Notes: generated from the letters alone by a model not told the origin. Numbered from the stretch's first letter, positions 39,786 to 49,379 are shown. The stretch is DNA of 64,000 nucleotides from Sporosarcina psychrophila (GCF_001590685.1 NZ_CP014616.1:867001-931000), one strand, 5' to 3'. Translations and numbers: made by a program.

Positions 39786-40044
39786 CTATGCAGTCCGTTT
39801 ATTTCCGACAGATAAACAATGGCCAGATGCCAAGCTTAGAAAGATAGGCTGCTGCTTTTACCTCAATAGACTGGTAGCTTACAAAGTCGCCAAATCCCGA
39901 CATAGGTAACGCTAATTTTGCTTCTAATTTATTCGAGTGTATGCCTGGCAAACTACCAAAGTCTTCAAGTGATGATTCGTGTAGCTGAACCACATCATCA
40001 TAATCCAAGTATTCTACCTCTGATTCAAATAATCCGACACTCAT
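39786..40044 (-). pseudogene. Doc-type (Fic family) toxin, frameshifted
   Basis: The first 70 residues match the Doc N-terminus: YDDVVQLHESSLEDFGSLPGIHSNKLEAKLALP and the IEVKAAAYL helix. The frame then ends, but the +1 frame holds HCLSVGNKRTA, a remnant of the HPFxDGNKR active site. So the toxin is inactivated by a frameshift. No Phd antitoxin lies next to it. Confidence 0.72.
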
Positions 40045-40424
40045 TAGTTCCTACCCAATATTATCATATATAAACCTATTATTTTAGTTATTATTCGAAT
40101 TAAGGAAGTACCTTAGCGCTTTCGCTGTGAATTTCACTCCCTTGTTTCCTACCTCTATAAATCGACATATGCAAATAAGGGCCATTCAGAAAGCATTGCG
40201 AGTCATATGATATCAGTTTATAGATAGCCATGGCTAGTTGTCATTGAAATACGTTAAAAAGTGCGCTAATGTCTTATATAACACGTTTATTTGTTATATA
40301 TGGGAATTCTCCTCGGGATTCAGTTATAATATTCTTAGAGGTAAATATTACCTTTGATTAATTGCCTCACCTTCAAGTGATTAAAGAAAATAACACACTA
40401 ATTGGTAGAAAAGGAGCAATATTT

Positions 40425-41225
40425 ATGAAAAATAAGTACTTGTCCAAAAGAAATGTACTAATGGGTATTTTTATCCTAGTAGGAATAGTCTTAGCTATCG
40501 CAATCGGTCTTATCAAGTATGCATTCAGCTCTGATTTAGAGCGTGTCAAAGAAATGCTATCATATGAACTAGCATACATAGCTCCAATAGTTGATGACAC
40601 AAAAACCATCGACGTCAAACGTGTAAAAAAATATGAAGGGATCTCATCGTACGAATTTCAAGCCGATACATTAACAAATAATGAAGGGGCTGTACCGAAC
40701 GAAATCGGTGTCAATAGAATAAAGGGGATCTTACACGAGAACGACGAAGGTGAGCGCGTAATCGTCCACGTTGAAGAAACTGACAGCAAAGCTCCGCTAT
40801 ACGTAGACGAAAATTACGGATGGTTAGGCTTAGGTACACCGATAGCTCAAGAGAATGATGAAAAGATAGAAGTAGTAAAAGACCAAGTATCCGACGAAAT
40901 AATTATGCTTATGCTAGACAGAATTGCAGACGCAATAGACGACGACTCTGTAATGGTTTCGCAAATCAAAACAACAAAGGAACTAAAAGGTACATTAACG
41001 TACTCCATGGAAGCCTTTACTGATTATTACGGGACAATCGAAGCTGTAATGCATGTTGCAAACAACGGTTATCCTCACCTAGAATATGTAGTCGCAGATT
41101 ATGACATAGATGATCCTGACTATACCAACCGCAAAAATCTACTATCTCTAGATGGTAGTTATAGAGTATCTGTCAACAATGGTAAAACACCAGAACAAAC
41201 CCAACGCTATACTAATTTCGACTAA
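40425..41225 (+). CDS. Membrane-anchored extracytoplasmic protein, unknown
   Basis: A 266-aa protein with one N-terminal transmembrane helix (about residues 12-32, VLMGIFILVGIVLAIAIGLI) and an acidic extracytoplasmic domain of about 230 residues. AAAGGAG is well spaced to ATG 40425; an earlier in-frame start at 40362 is unlikely. Codon use is more GC-balanced than its neighbours. No family is recognised. A terminator follows. Confidence 0.65.
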   Translation: MKNKYLSKRNVLMGIFILVGIVLAIAIGLIKYAFSSDLERVKEMLSYELAYIAPIVDDTKTIDVKRVKKYEGISSYEFQADTLTNNEGAVPNEIGVNRIKGILHENDEGERVIVHVEETDSKAPLYVDENYGWLGLGTPIAQENDEKIEVVKDQVSDEIIMLMLDRIADAIDDDSVMVSQIKTTKELKGTLTYSMEAFTDYYGTIEAVMHVANNGYPHLEYVVADYDIDDPDYTNRKNLLSLDGSYRVSVNNGKTPEQTQRYTNFD

Positions 41226-41236
41226 AAAGAGTTGCA

Positions 41237-41272
41237 AAAAAACGACCCTCTTACATTTTGGGAAGTCGTTTT
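41237..41272 (+). terminator. Terminator hairpin after the 40425-41225 gene
   Basis: AAAACGACCCTC and GGGAAGTCGTTTT pair with minor bulges; the T-run is short. Confidence 0.6.
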
Positions 41273-41345
41273 CCCCCTCTGTTAGGCTAGGTGTCGTATA
41301 GAACTCACCTGTTATACTTTAATTAATAGATGGAGGTCGTGCGAC

Positions 41346-41858
41346 ATGAGTAGCGAGAAAAGGAATAGATATACCAAAGAACTGAAGGACGCTGTCCTTG
41401 TAAGAATGATGCCACCTAATAACGAAACTGTTAAGAGTATTAGTATGGATACCGGTATTTCAGAACAATCCCTTTATAAATGGAGAAAAAAAGCGCGTAT
41501 TGATGGAAACCCAACGCCTGGAAATGGACAGACTTCAGAATGCTGGAGTAGTGAAGATAAGTTTTTGGTAGTACTGGAAACCTACGCAATGAATGAAATA
41601 AATCTTGCAGAATACTGCCGTAAAAAAGGTTTATACAAGGAACAGATTGACGCATGGCGTTCTGTTTGTCTAAACGCCAACACTGGTGAACTGAATCAAA
41701 CTAAACGGCTTTCCCAGGAGCTGAAGGATGAAAAAAGACATACAACTGAGATTGAGAAGGATTTATGTATAAAGGAAAAAGCGTTGGCAGAAGCTGCAGC
41801 ATTATTATTATTAAGAAAAAAGGCCCGAGCGATCTGGGGGGACCACGAGGACGAATGA
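41346..41858 (+). CDS. IS3-family transposase OrfA
   Basis: A 170-aa OrfA with a helix-turn-helix (VKSISMDTGISEQSLYKWRKKA) and a C-terminal helical region with leucine spacing (RLSQELKDEKRHTTEIEKDLCIKEKALAEAAALLLL). It binds the IS ends and regulates transposition. A -1 frameshift at A-AAA-AAG (41816-41822) would fuse it with OrfB. This part appears intact. Confidence 0.85.
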   Translation: MSSEKRNRYTKELKDAVLVRMMPPNNETVKSISMDTGISEQSLYKWRKKARIDGNPTPGNGQTSECWSSEDKFLVVLETYAMNEINLAEYCRKKGLYKEQIDAWRSVCLNANTGELNQTKRLSQELKDEKRHTTEIEKDLCIKEKALAEAAALLLLRKKARAIWGDHEDE

Positions 41859-42907
41859 TTAACCCGTCAGATCGCGTACTTGCGGTAGAACTTATCCAAG
41901 AAGCGAATCTAAACGGTGCACGAATGACTGTGGCATGTGCAGAACTAAATATTAGTGTGCGCACGTATGAACGCTGGGTTTCGAACGGTGGAATAAAGGA
42001 AGATCAACGTCCTCATGTGCGACGTCCTGAACCCAAAAATAAGCTAACAGAAGAGGAAAGACAAGATGTCATCAAGACTGTCAAAAAAGAAGAGTTTGTC
42101 GATTTACCACCTTCACAGATTGTGCCAAAACTAGCAGATGATTCGATTTATATCGCCTCAGAATCAACGTTTTATCGGATATTACGGGAAGAGAAAATGC
42201 AACAGCACCGCGGACGAAGTAAAAGACCAGAGATGAAATTACCCGAAAGTTATTTAGCAACGGCCCCTAATCAGGTATGGACTTGGGATATTACTTGGTT
42301 GAAAGGACCTGTTAGAGGTCTATATTTCAAACTTTACTTGATCATTGATTTGTTTAGCCGAAAGATTGTTGGTTGGGAAGTTTAGGAAATAGAAGATGCC
42401 GCTCACGCTGAAGTATTAATTAAAAAAACCATTATAAGTGAAAAAATATACGGGGCTCCCCTTGTCTTACACTCCGATAACGGAAGCCCAATGAAAGCAG
42501 CAACATTTCAAGTGTTACTTGAAAAACTAGGTATCCAAAGCTCTTATTCAAGACCACGGGTGAGTAATGATAATCCATATTCAGAGGCTGTCTTTCGGAC
42601 ACTTAAATATCGACCAGAGTTCCCGTATGATGGATTCGAATCAATTGAGGATGCGCGGTCATGGACCGCAAGGTTCGTTCATTGGCACACGCATGAACAT
42701 CAACATAGCGCAATAAATTTCGTTACTCCAGATCAACGGCACACAGGTGCCCATATTGAGATACTTAAAAAAAGACATGGAGTCTATCAACTGGCAAAAC
42801 AAAAACATCCAGAACGCTGGTCAAAATCAACTAGAAACTGGAGTCCACATGAATCAGTAGCCTTGAATCCGATGAAAGAAAAGTTGCGGACCGATTCGAT
42901 TAAATAA
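41765..42907 (+). pseudogene. IS3-family transposase OrfB, interrupted by an in-frame stop
   Basis: OrfB in the -1 frame. The DDE residues are visible: Asp in VWTWDITWLKG, Asp in VLHSDNGSPMK and Glu in NPYSEAVFRTLKYRPEF. A TAG at 42383-42385 (after KIVGWEV) splits the catalytic core, and the same frame continues in register afterwards. A single W or Q codon change would explain it. Without suppression the transposase is dead. Confidence 0.82.
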
Positions 42908-43106
42908 CTAGTTTAGAAAAAGAGCGATATGCGACAACTATCTTGACAAACACCGATCGTGCTATTTTAAACAAACATGTTTTTTTGACTTTCGTGAATA
43001 GCCGTCAAAGAACGTATTATTTTATTCAATTAAAGTCGGTCGGAGAAATGATTATCCCTTTAGGTTATTTGAATGTCCAAACAATAAATAGTGATTTTTT
43101 TATCAA

Positions 43107-43180
43107 ATGCAGTCGTATCAATGGTATTGAAGGAAAGAGGTATTGAACAGAGGTTGAACTTCTAGTCAATACCCCTTTCC
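43107..43180 (+). repeat. Diverged copy of the ssrA-downstream terminator segment
   Basis: The stretch follows 23831-23905 closely: GCAGTCGTATCAA, then a hairpin built like the tmRNA terminator (GGTATTGAAC..GTTGAACTTC..TCAATACCCC). It sits just right of the IS3 element. This suggests that an ssrA-site junction, or an island left end like that of island 1, once lay here. Confidence 0.65.
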
Positions 43181-43214
43181 ATCTTAAGGAATAATAATCA
43201 GAGGGGCGTTGTTT

Positions 43215-43364
43215 ATGGAATCAACACCACGAGAAGAACGTCAAAAACGTGTTCAATTTGCAGTAGGGATGGCTGCTATAACTGGTGGAAAACCTACTGA
43301 TTTTACACTGGGGTTATTGAAGCAATATGAAAGTGGTAAGGTTTCTGCGAAGTATTTAAAATAG
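43215..43364 (+). CDS. VbhA-like mini-antitoxin
   Basis: A 49-aa protein starting MESTPREERQKRVQFAVGMA and ending in KQYESGKVSAKYLK. The pattern (R..V..A.g...l.G...t......l..Y..G.i....) resembles VbhA-type antitoxins, which inhibit Fic toxins through an inhibitory helix, though the usual (S/T)xxxE(G/N) helix motif is not evident. GAGGGGCG precedes ATG 43215. No Fic gene follows; the broken Doc gene is 3 kb away. It may be an orphan. Confidence 0.5.
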   Translation: MESTPREERQKRVQFAVGMAAITGGKPTDFTLGLLKQYESGKVSAKYLK

Positions 43365-43532
43365 ACGATTATTGAAAAGTATGCAAAAAGGCTTAACTAG
43401 TGTCTGTGGATCCGTATGTATACGCGGGGTTCGAATCTGTTGAGAAATAAGTGAGTGTGTGGTGCCAGGATTCGCGTTCTTCCGCAAATTATAGTAGTGC
43501 CTGGCTCACACCAGTTAGTATAAAGGAATGGA

Positions 43533-44783
43533 ATGATTTCAATGGAGTATTTTGGATCACTTGTTAATGTAATGAGAAAGGAGAACTACTATACAGTAGT
43601 TCTGAATGTTTTCCCGAAAGTTGAGTTAGATATTTACTCTGATATACGAATTTGGGAGAGTGATTTTTCAGAAAGTACTTCATCAAGCTATATAGAATTT
43701 AAAATTTCAAAGGCATTACTAGAGAAGTCAAATAATAAAAGGAAAGGTGTAAATAAAGTATACCCTTATAACTTTAGAGAGAATCAGTGGTATCAACTAG
43801 AAACAGATTCGGGAGGGGAAATTTTTGGGTTATTCTATAAAGATATTAATACTTTAGATCCTCAAAAAATTAAAATTAATAATTTGAAGTTTATAGATGG
43901 TCGATCGACAATAGGTAGAGAATTAAACAAAACTTTTGAGTTGGTACTTCCTGATAGTTCAGAACAGGAAATAAATGCTGTATTGGGTGATTATAATCCA
44001 AACTTTGTTGCTGTTTATAACGTAGGGCAAGGTAGCTGTAATGCAATATGTGATGAAGACGGGAAACCTTTAGTTTATTACGATATGGGTGGGGGATATG
44101 GTAGTCATAGCATGACGTATCCCAAAGGAGTAGATTTTTGTTTTTCGTCAAAACAGCCAATTATTTTATCTCACTGGCATGAGGATCATTGGCGCGCTGC
44201 ATTAGATCCGTTTAATAATGATGCTATTAAAAGTAGTTGGATTGTTCCAAGACAAACTCTTCGACCAGGTGCTTTCAATTTAGCTGTCGAAATACATAAA
44301 AAAGGAAGGCTACTGATTTGGCCAAAATCATTAACAAGTTTAAAAGTAAGTGTTGGTCAGGTGCTCAAATGTGGAGGGACAAGTATAAATAGTTCTGGCT
44401 TAGCATTGATTGTGGTTATAGCTAGTAAAGATGATGTGATAGAGAATTTATTACCTGGGGACTCTAGATATGTACATATTCCGCAAGTTCATTTAAATAA
44501 ATATGATAACCTTGTTGTTACCCATCATGGGGGAGTGAATCCGGGGAAGATACCAGTTCCGAAATATATTGATAATAATGTTCATGTGTATTCATATGGA
44601 TCACCTAACCATTACACTCACCCTAGAGCATCTACAATAACTGAACATAATGTTCAAAGTTGGAAAAATAGAAAAGATTCATTAGGCGGAAGTATAGCAA
44701 TTGGTAAAAACCTTAAACTAACTAAAATAAATAAACATGTATCTTCTCATTCGTGTTGTAATTTATTTATAGTTCAAATTTAG
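43533..44783 (+). CDS. Metallo-beta-lactamase-fold hydrolase (ComEC-like)
   Basis: A 416-aa protein. Residues about 1-160 are an unrecognised domain; from about 165 an MBL fold is evident: VYNVGQGSCNAI, the metal motif LSHWHEDHW (HxHxDH), LLPGDSRY and VVTHHGG, then YGSPNHYTHPRAST. This resembles the nuclease-like MBL domain of ComEC, without membrane segments. Such stand-alone proteins occur in accessory regions and may be nucleases or phosphodiesterases. AAAGGAATG lies before ATG 43533. Substrate unknown. Confidence 0.75.
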   Translation: MISMEYFGSLVNVMRKENYYTVVLNVFPKVELDIYSDIRIWESDFSESTSSSYIEFKISKALLEKSNNKRKGVNKVYPYNFRENQWYQLETDSGGEIFGLFYKDINTLDPQKIKINNLKFIDGRSTIGRELNKTFELVLPDSSEQEINAVLGDYNPNFVAVYNVGQGSCNAICDEDGKPLVYYDMGGGYGSHSMTYPKGVDFCFSSKQPIILSHWHEDHWRAALDPFNNDAIKSSWIVPRQTLRPGAFNLAVEIHKKGRLLIWPKSLTSLKVSVGQVLKCGGTSINSSGLALIVVIASKDDVIENLLPGDSRYVHIPQVHLNKYDNLVVTHHGGVNPGKIPVPKYIDNNVHVYSYGSPNHYTHPRASTITEHNVQSWKNRKDSLGGSIAIGKNLKLTKINKHVSSHSCCNLFIVQI

Positions 44784-45266
44784 TTGTGAAATAAAGTACT
44801 AAATCTCACCAGCGTTGCATTATTATATACCGTTAATTGGAAATGTTTATAATTTTAAATAACTAAAAGGAAGCCAAATAAAAAATTCTTTATAATGGGA
44901 TGTACAGGTAGTTCCTGGCCAAAACCAATATAAAGGACTCACGGTTGGACGAGAATACACTGAAAACTTCATTGAGTAATGGGTTGGATTCATTAATTTC
45001 GATAAAATTAAAAAAAGTGTCGATTTTTATAAACAAGATCATTATACGAAAAAATTGACGACATAATCTTTTATTCTTTTAATGCAATATTCACATCTGA
45101 ATCAAGAGGAAAGCCTATATGCGATAGAATGTTAACGGCGACGATTTGGAAAGAAGCGCGGCATTGGCTGTAACGTTTTGAGAACACCGATGTTCCGTAA
45201 GGAATAATCCTATTTATCTGTCGCCTCTGTGTTTTTTTAACATGAAATTGAGCTAGAGTGATCAGA
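44784..45266. other. Intergenic stretch, no gene
   Basis: AT-rich, with short degraded reading frames and no credible ribosome binding site. The 3' edge (from about 45063) continues into the istB relic in mixed frames. Confidence 0.4.
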
Positions 45267-45535
45267 TTAAAAGTGAGATGTTTTATCCTTTTCACATTTT
45301 AGTAATGGAGAGATATATGGATGTTTGTGTAAACTTTGACTGAATCGATAAGACTCTCCGTTCAGAAGATGAATATGTGATTGATGTGTCAAGTGATCAA
45401 GTAATATAGCTGTCATTTTGTCATCCCAAAAAAGGTCGTCCATTCAGCAAATTCGAGATGGGTCGTAATAATAATGTTTGCGTGTTCATAGCGTCCCGAA
45501 AGAAATGGAGCAATAAATTCGGCACCTATTTTGGA
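45267..45535 (-). pseudogene. IstB-type ATPase (IS21 family), C-terminal relic
   Basis: On the minus strand two adjoining frames encode GRYEHANIIITTHLEFAEWTTFFG and then DDKMTAILLDHLTHQSHI with LLNGESYRFSQS, matching the C-terminal third of IS21 IstB helper ATPases (iiTSN..f.eW...f.D......lldRl.Hh......GeSyR). A frameshift separates them, and the Walker A half is missing. It is an old IS21 relic. Confidence 0.75.
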
Positions 45536-45696
45536 GAAGGCAACGTAGCCTGGTTCAGAAGTGATTGAGTTTGGCAATCATGAGTGTTCTTTGCAACATG
45601 AAGACACCTAGAAGCAGTACTGATGGATACGCTGGATGATAGTCTGAATTATAGGGTAGTTAATACTTTCTAAATATAGTTGTGAGGAGCTAACTA

Positions 45697-47409
45697 ATGC
45701 CTAAAAGTAATAAAGCTACGTCTTTTAATCCATTAATAATAATGGCAATATGTTTAGTTGCGGGAATTTTTATAGCCTGTATTGTATTGTATTTAATATT
45801 TGGAGATTTGAAAGTGGCTTTCAATAAGATGTTGGAATTACAAGGTCAACCATCTAGAACTGCCCCTTCAGTAGCATCAATTTCCTATATAGTGACTTGG
45901 ATATTAACTATATATTCTATTGTAGTAACTGCAATTTTTAGCTACATGGTGTGGAAAATAAATAATCGGAGCTTGATTATTTCTGAAGAATTAAAGGAAT
46001 TCGAGGTTGCAAGTAACAATGAAAATAAGGAACTAACGAAACAAAGTTTGCAAATTTCAGAGGATTTGAGGCGAATAGAGGAAACTAAAGAGTTTGAACA
46101 AAAACGATCAAAAGCTTTGATAATATACTATGATTTACAACGAGGTTTTACGATAATAAGAGATTTGTACATAAAGCATATCTTGAAAAATGAAAAGTTG
46201 GTATTAGATCAAGCTTTTTTTGATAATAATTGGATTGAAAATGTTGCATATTTAAGGACGGATTTGAGTAACAAAGATATCCAAGATTTATATAGTCTTT
46301 ATAACTCATTATATACTATTCAGAAATATTTAGAGTCAGAAGATGTGAGACTTATTGGATACATTGAAAAGTTTTCGGAAAAGGTATTTTTAGATTTTAT
46401 CCCGATATCTTTAATGGGAAATTTACGGGAGCATGATGTAGAAGAGTTATTAAGTGTTGAAAAATATATATTAATGCATAAGCTCTACAGATTAACTTTT
46501 AGTAAAGCGGAATTAGGCGAAGAAGAAAATGAGATGAAAATTTTATCTGTTAATCATTATAAAATTAAATCAGGGAATTTATACAATGGAGAGGTTATAC
46601 TTTATAATTCATATGGATATGAAAGGCTTAAAGGTACCTTAGTTGATGGTGAATTTGCTACAGGCGAATATACAGGCTATTTTGGGGTGAAATCACTATA
46701 TAGAATCGAATATCAAACAATCTTAGATAAACGATTAATCATAAAAGGTATCTTAAATAATTTTATTTTCGAATCTTTAAAAAATGAGTATTTAATAGAT
46801 GCTGACTATATTGATGGAAAACCGTACAATGGAAAAATCATTAGTATTCGTAAAAACGGGACCGTTGCATATTGGGGGGAAATAGTTGATGGAGAAAAAC
46901 ATGGGCACGCTAAAAATTATAATGATAAAGGAAAAATTATCTTTGATGGTGAATATGAGCATTCGAGGGCGATTAAGGGTAAGTTATACCGTGATGGTAA
47001 GTTAGAATTCGATGGTGAACTATACAATGGAGATCCATGGAGTGGAAAAAGTTTTGAAAATGATCTCGATAAAATCAATGTGAAAAAATTCACAGGAGAG
47101 ATATTAGAAGGAAAACCAGTAGAAGGCAACGGTTTAATTTTTAAGAGGTCTGCTGAAGCCTCTAGTTTGAATGAATTAGAGGCGATTGAAGAAATGGATG
47201 AAGTGTGGCATTATCAACATGAAGAGCAAATGCTTTCTGAAGAATATGAAGAGGAACATAGTAGATGGCATAATGAAAGTATACGTTCTAAATATAGAGA
47301 GTGGGAAGATTATATTTGTGCTGATTGGAAGAATGGTGAGTATAGCGAAAAAGAAGATAAACAGTCCAATATACAAGTATATTACTACCCAAGAAGTGAG
47401 ATTAAGTGA
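45697..47409 (+). CDS. Membrane protein with MORN-like repeats
   Basis: A 570-aa protein. Two transmembrane helices (about residues 13-35 and 62-88) are followed by a coiled-coil (about 95-145), a helical middle, and a C-terminal half with MORN-like motifs (YNGEV; YNGKIISIRKNG; GEIVDGEKHGHAKNYN; FDGELYNGDPWSGKSF). The tail is very acidic and aromatic. MORN repeats bind lipids or proteins in other systems. There is no neighbour on this strand. It could be island cargo in surface or defence functions; unrecognised as a family. Confidence 0.7.
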   Translation: MPKSNKATSFNPLIIMAICLVAGIFIACIVLYLIFGDLKVAFNKMLELQGQPSRTAPSVASISYIVTWILTIYSIVVTAIFSYMVWKINNRSLIISEELKEFEVASNNENKELTKQSLQISEDLRRIEETKEFEQKRSKALIIYYDLQRGFTIIRDLYIKHILKNEKLVLDQAFFDNNWIENVAYLRTDLSNKDIQDLYSLYNSLYTIQKYLESEDVRLIGYIEKFSEKVFLDFIPISLMGNLREHDVEELLSVEKYILMHKLYRLTFSKAELGEEENEMKILSVNHYKIKSGNLYNGEVILYNSYGYERLKGTLVDGEFATGEYTGYFGVKSLYRIEYQTILDKRLIIKGILNNFIFESLKNEYLIDADYIDGKPYNGKIISIRKNGTVAYWGEIVDGEKHGHAKNYNDKGKIIFDGEYEHSRAIKGKLYRDGKLEFDGELYNGDPWSGKSFENDLDKINVKKFTGEILEGKPVEGNGLIFKRSAEASSLNELEAIEEMDEVWHYQHEEQMLSEEYEEEHSRWHNESIRSKYREWEDYICADWKNGEYSEKEDKQSNIQVYYYPRSEIK

Positions 47410-47665
47410 TTTTAAAATGATCTACAACATCTATATTTAATTTTGCACCACCAATAGTATTCATCACATGTGGAGTGTTTGGTTGGAGCTGTGAGTTAAG
47501 TCTTTTGAATAACTTGAGTTTCTTTAACTCTAGGTTTATTAAAGAAAACACTTTGCCCCCGCAACATAATTTTTATCAAACGTAGTCAAAAGCGTAGTCA
47601 AACGTTTTCAACAGTGGCTATAGCCCCTTGGAAACACCGGTGTTATAGCCTTTCTAGGAGCTGTT

Positions 47666-47690
47666 GGTTCGACTCCCGCCGTCTCCATAT
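47666..47690 (+). repeat. ssrA 3'-end copy, 25 bp (island 2 / island 3 boundary)
   Basis: The last 25 bp of the ssrA site (T-arm GGTTCGACTCCC plus CCGTCTCCATAT) occur here exactly. Sequence after it (to about 47775) is repeated after 51480, so this junction and the next came from related elements. Confidence 0.85.
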
Positions 47691-47740
47691 TTGTTGTCAC
47701 AGCAACGTTTAAGCGATGTGTGGCAACAACATATATAACA

Positions 47741-47774
47741 AAAACGACTTCATCTTTTGATGAGGTCGTTTTTT
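47741..47774 (+). terminator. Terminator hairpin beside the 47666 site
   Basis: AAAACGACTTCATC and GATGAGGTCGTTTT pair, with a T-run. A near copy is at 51541-51575. Confidence 0.82.
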
Positions 47775-48061
47775 GTTTGGGTAAAATTCAGGGGTACCTA
47801 TGCGTTGCGTAAAGACAACCAATTCGTGTATCTGAGTCGTGTCTGTGAGTATTTATTTTGAAGGATGTGGAGAAGTGGAATTAGGAAGCCAGAAGCTGAA
47901 CCCATTAATATTTACATTCCCAGTATTAGAATGAGGACTCTACTTTTAAGCAAGATAGAGCAAAGGTTTTAGTGAAGGTAAACGAAGAAAAGAATTTATT
48001 TTTCATAATCCCTATATTGTTCCAAAAGGATGGTACTATTGTAATGCGAGGGGGATATTAT

Positions 48062-49273
48062 ATGAAGAAGTGGTCTTATTTACTAGTTATTTTACTTGTA
48101 TTTTCTTTGCACAATAATGCAGAGGCGCATTCAGGACGAACGGATAGTAGCGGAGGACATAATTGTAGTCCGAAATCTGTCTCAAAAGGGTTATGCACTA
48201 GCTATCATTATCATAATGGTGGAGGAAGTACAAACACAGCACCTGCACCTGCTAAACCAGTATACAACCCAAAGATTTACTATGATAGTGGTTACAAAGC
48301 TGGTTATGGCAAAGGACATGAAATGGGGTACAAAAAAGATTCACCTGAACAGAGTTCTGATGATTCTAACACGGACTATGTTGAAGGCTGGTCAGCTGGA
48401 TACCAAAAGGGTCTAGAAGATGGACTAGCTAAAATTAATAAAGAAGAGCTAGATGCAAAAGATGAAAAAACTGGAAATGATCAAGGGGAAAAAGACGGTG
48501 CAACTTCATTTTTAGATGGGAAAAAAAACAATGATTTTTTATATGCTTCCGGGAGTTCGGAGCTTTATAAGAGTTCTTATATAGAAGCATTTGCTTCTTC
48601 GTGGCAATTAACAAAGAATAGTAAAGATAGTTATGATAAGGGTTATGAGCAAGGATTATCGCAAGATGAAATAGTTATCCCAGCTGTTTTTCAAACTGAC
48701 ATACTTACACCTGAATTTGAGAAGGGTCACAAAGCAGGAGAAGATGAACGAGATAAAAATGAAATAGCGAAGTATGGAAAGGAAGGACAGGCTTTAGGGT
48801 ACGAGGTAAAAGAGTTAGCTATAACTGCGGATATTAAAAAAGATATTTATATCGAAGCATTTAAACAAGGATATGAGAGTGGTCTGCAAAAACGGAAAGA
48901 AGAAGTTGTAGAAGAAGGCTATAATTACGCTTTTAAACAAATGAAGTTTGCAAACTCTCCTTATGAAGGAAAAGAACACTTTTCGGAATGGATCAAAGAA
49001 GGTTACGACAACAATGAACTTGCAGTAGAAATAAAAACTAAATCAATTGAACTAGGCAAAGAAAATAAAGCATACACTATCCCGAAGAAATATATGGTTA
49101 ACGATGATGCGATTGCCTTACACGATAAACTTTTCTTGAAAGGACAGAATATCCAAGAAGAAATAGATAGGAATAATCGTAACACTTTACTGACAACTGG
49201 TGCTATTGGTATTCCAGCGGTAGGCGGTGGAATATATTTTTGGACTCGAAAACGTAAAAAGAAAATAGCATAA
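48062..49273 (+). CDS. YHYH-domain surface protein
   Basis: A 403-aa secreted protein: signal peptide (MKKWSYLLVILLVFSLHNNAEAHS), the YHYH-domain signature (HSGRTDSSGGHNC...SYHYHNGG), a long middle with repeated Gly-Tyr units (YDSGYKAGYGKGHEMGY; YVEGWSAGYQKGLEDG; FKQGYESGLQ), and a C-terminal transmembrane helix with a basic tail (GIPAVGGGIYFWTRKRKKK). This gives a surface protein anchored at its C-terminus. GAGGGGGAT lies before ATG 48062. The function is unknown; the N-terminal His/Cys cluster suggests metal binding. Confidence 0.78.
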   Translation: MKKWSYLLVILLVFSLHNNAEAHSGRTDSSGGHNCSPKSVSKGLCTSYHYHNGGGSTNTAPAPAKPVYNPKIYYDSGYKAGYGKGHEMGYKKDSPEQSSDDSNTDYVEGWSAGYQKGLEDGLAKINKEELDAKDEKTGNDQGEKDGATSFLDGKKNNDFLYASGSSELYKSSYIEAFASSWQLTKNSKDSYDKGYEQGLSQDEIVIPAVFQTDILTPEFEKGHKAGEDERDKNEIAKYGKEGQALGYEVKELAITADIKKDIYIEAFKQGYESGLQKRKEEVVEEGYNYAFKQMKFANSPYEGKEHFSEWIKEGYDNNELAVEIKTKSIELGKENKAYTIPKKYMVNDDAIALHDKLFLKGQNIQEEIDRNNRNTLLTTGAIGIPAVGGGIYFWTRKRKKKIA

Positions 49274-49379
49274 TTGTAAAGATGGTTTCATAAGATTTTT
49301 AAAAATATATTTATGAAATTATGAAATTATTGGAGAATAGGAAATATCTGCTATAAGTAGTTTTACCGTTACGCGAGGC

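Larger units (their letters stand above)
41292..42936 (+). mobile_element. IS3-family insertion sequence, defective
   Basis: An IS of about 1.65 kb with orfA and orfB in overlapping frames. Imperfect terminal inverted repeats: left TGTCGTATAGAACTC (41292), right complement TGTCGCATATCGCTC (ending 42936), 11 of 15 matching. An A-AAA-AAG slippery heptamer at 41816-41822 fits the -1 frameshift of IS3 elements. The orfB part has an in-frame TAG. Target duplications are not clear. Confidence 0.8.
36863..47690. mobile_element. Island 2, decayed, between ssrA-type sites
   Basis: The segment lies between the 100-bp ssrA copy and a 25-bp ssrA-end copy at 47666-47690. It has a disrupted integrase next to the left site, an LRR lipoprotein, a broken Doc gene, an IS3-type element, an istB relic, an MBL-fold protein and a MORN-repeat protein. 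Many pseudogenes suggest an old, immobile element. Confidence 0.75.

Noticed and set aside
42943..43146. 67-aa frame after the IS3 element
   Set aside because: It runs through the copy of the tmRNA terminator and has no start signal.
45071..45295. 74-aa minus-strand frame
   Set aside because: Overlaps the end of the istB relic, no ribosome binding site, unremarkable composition.
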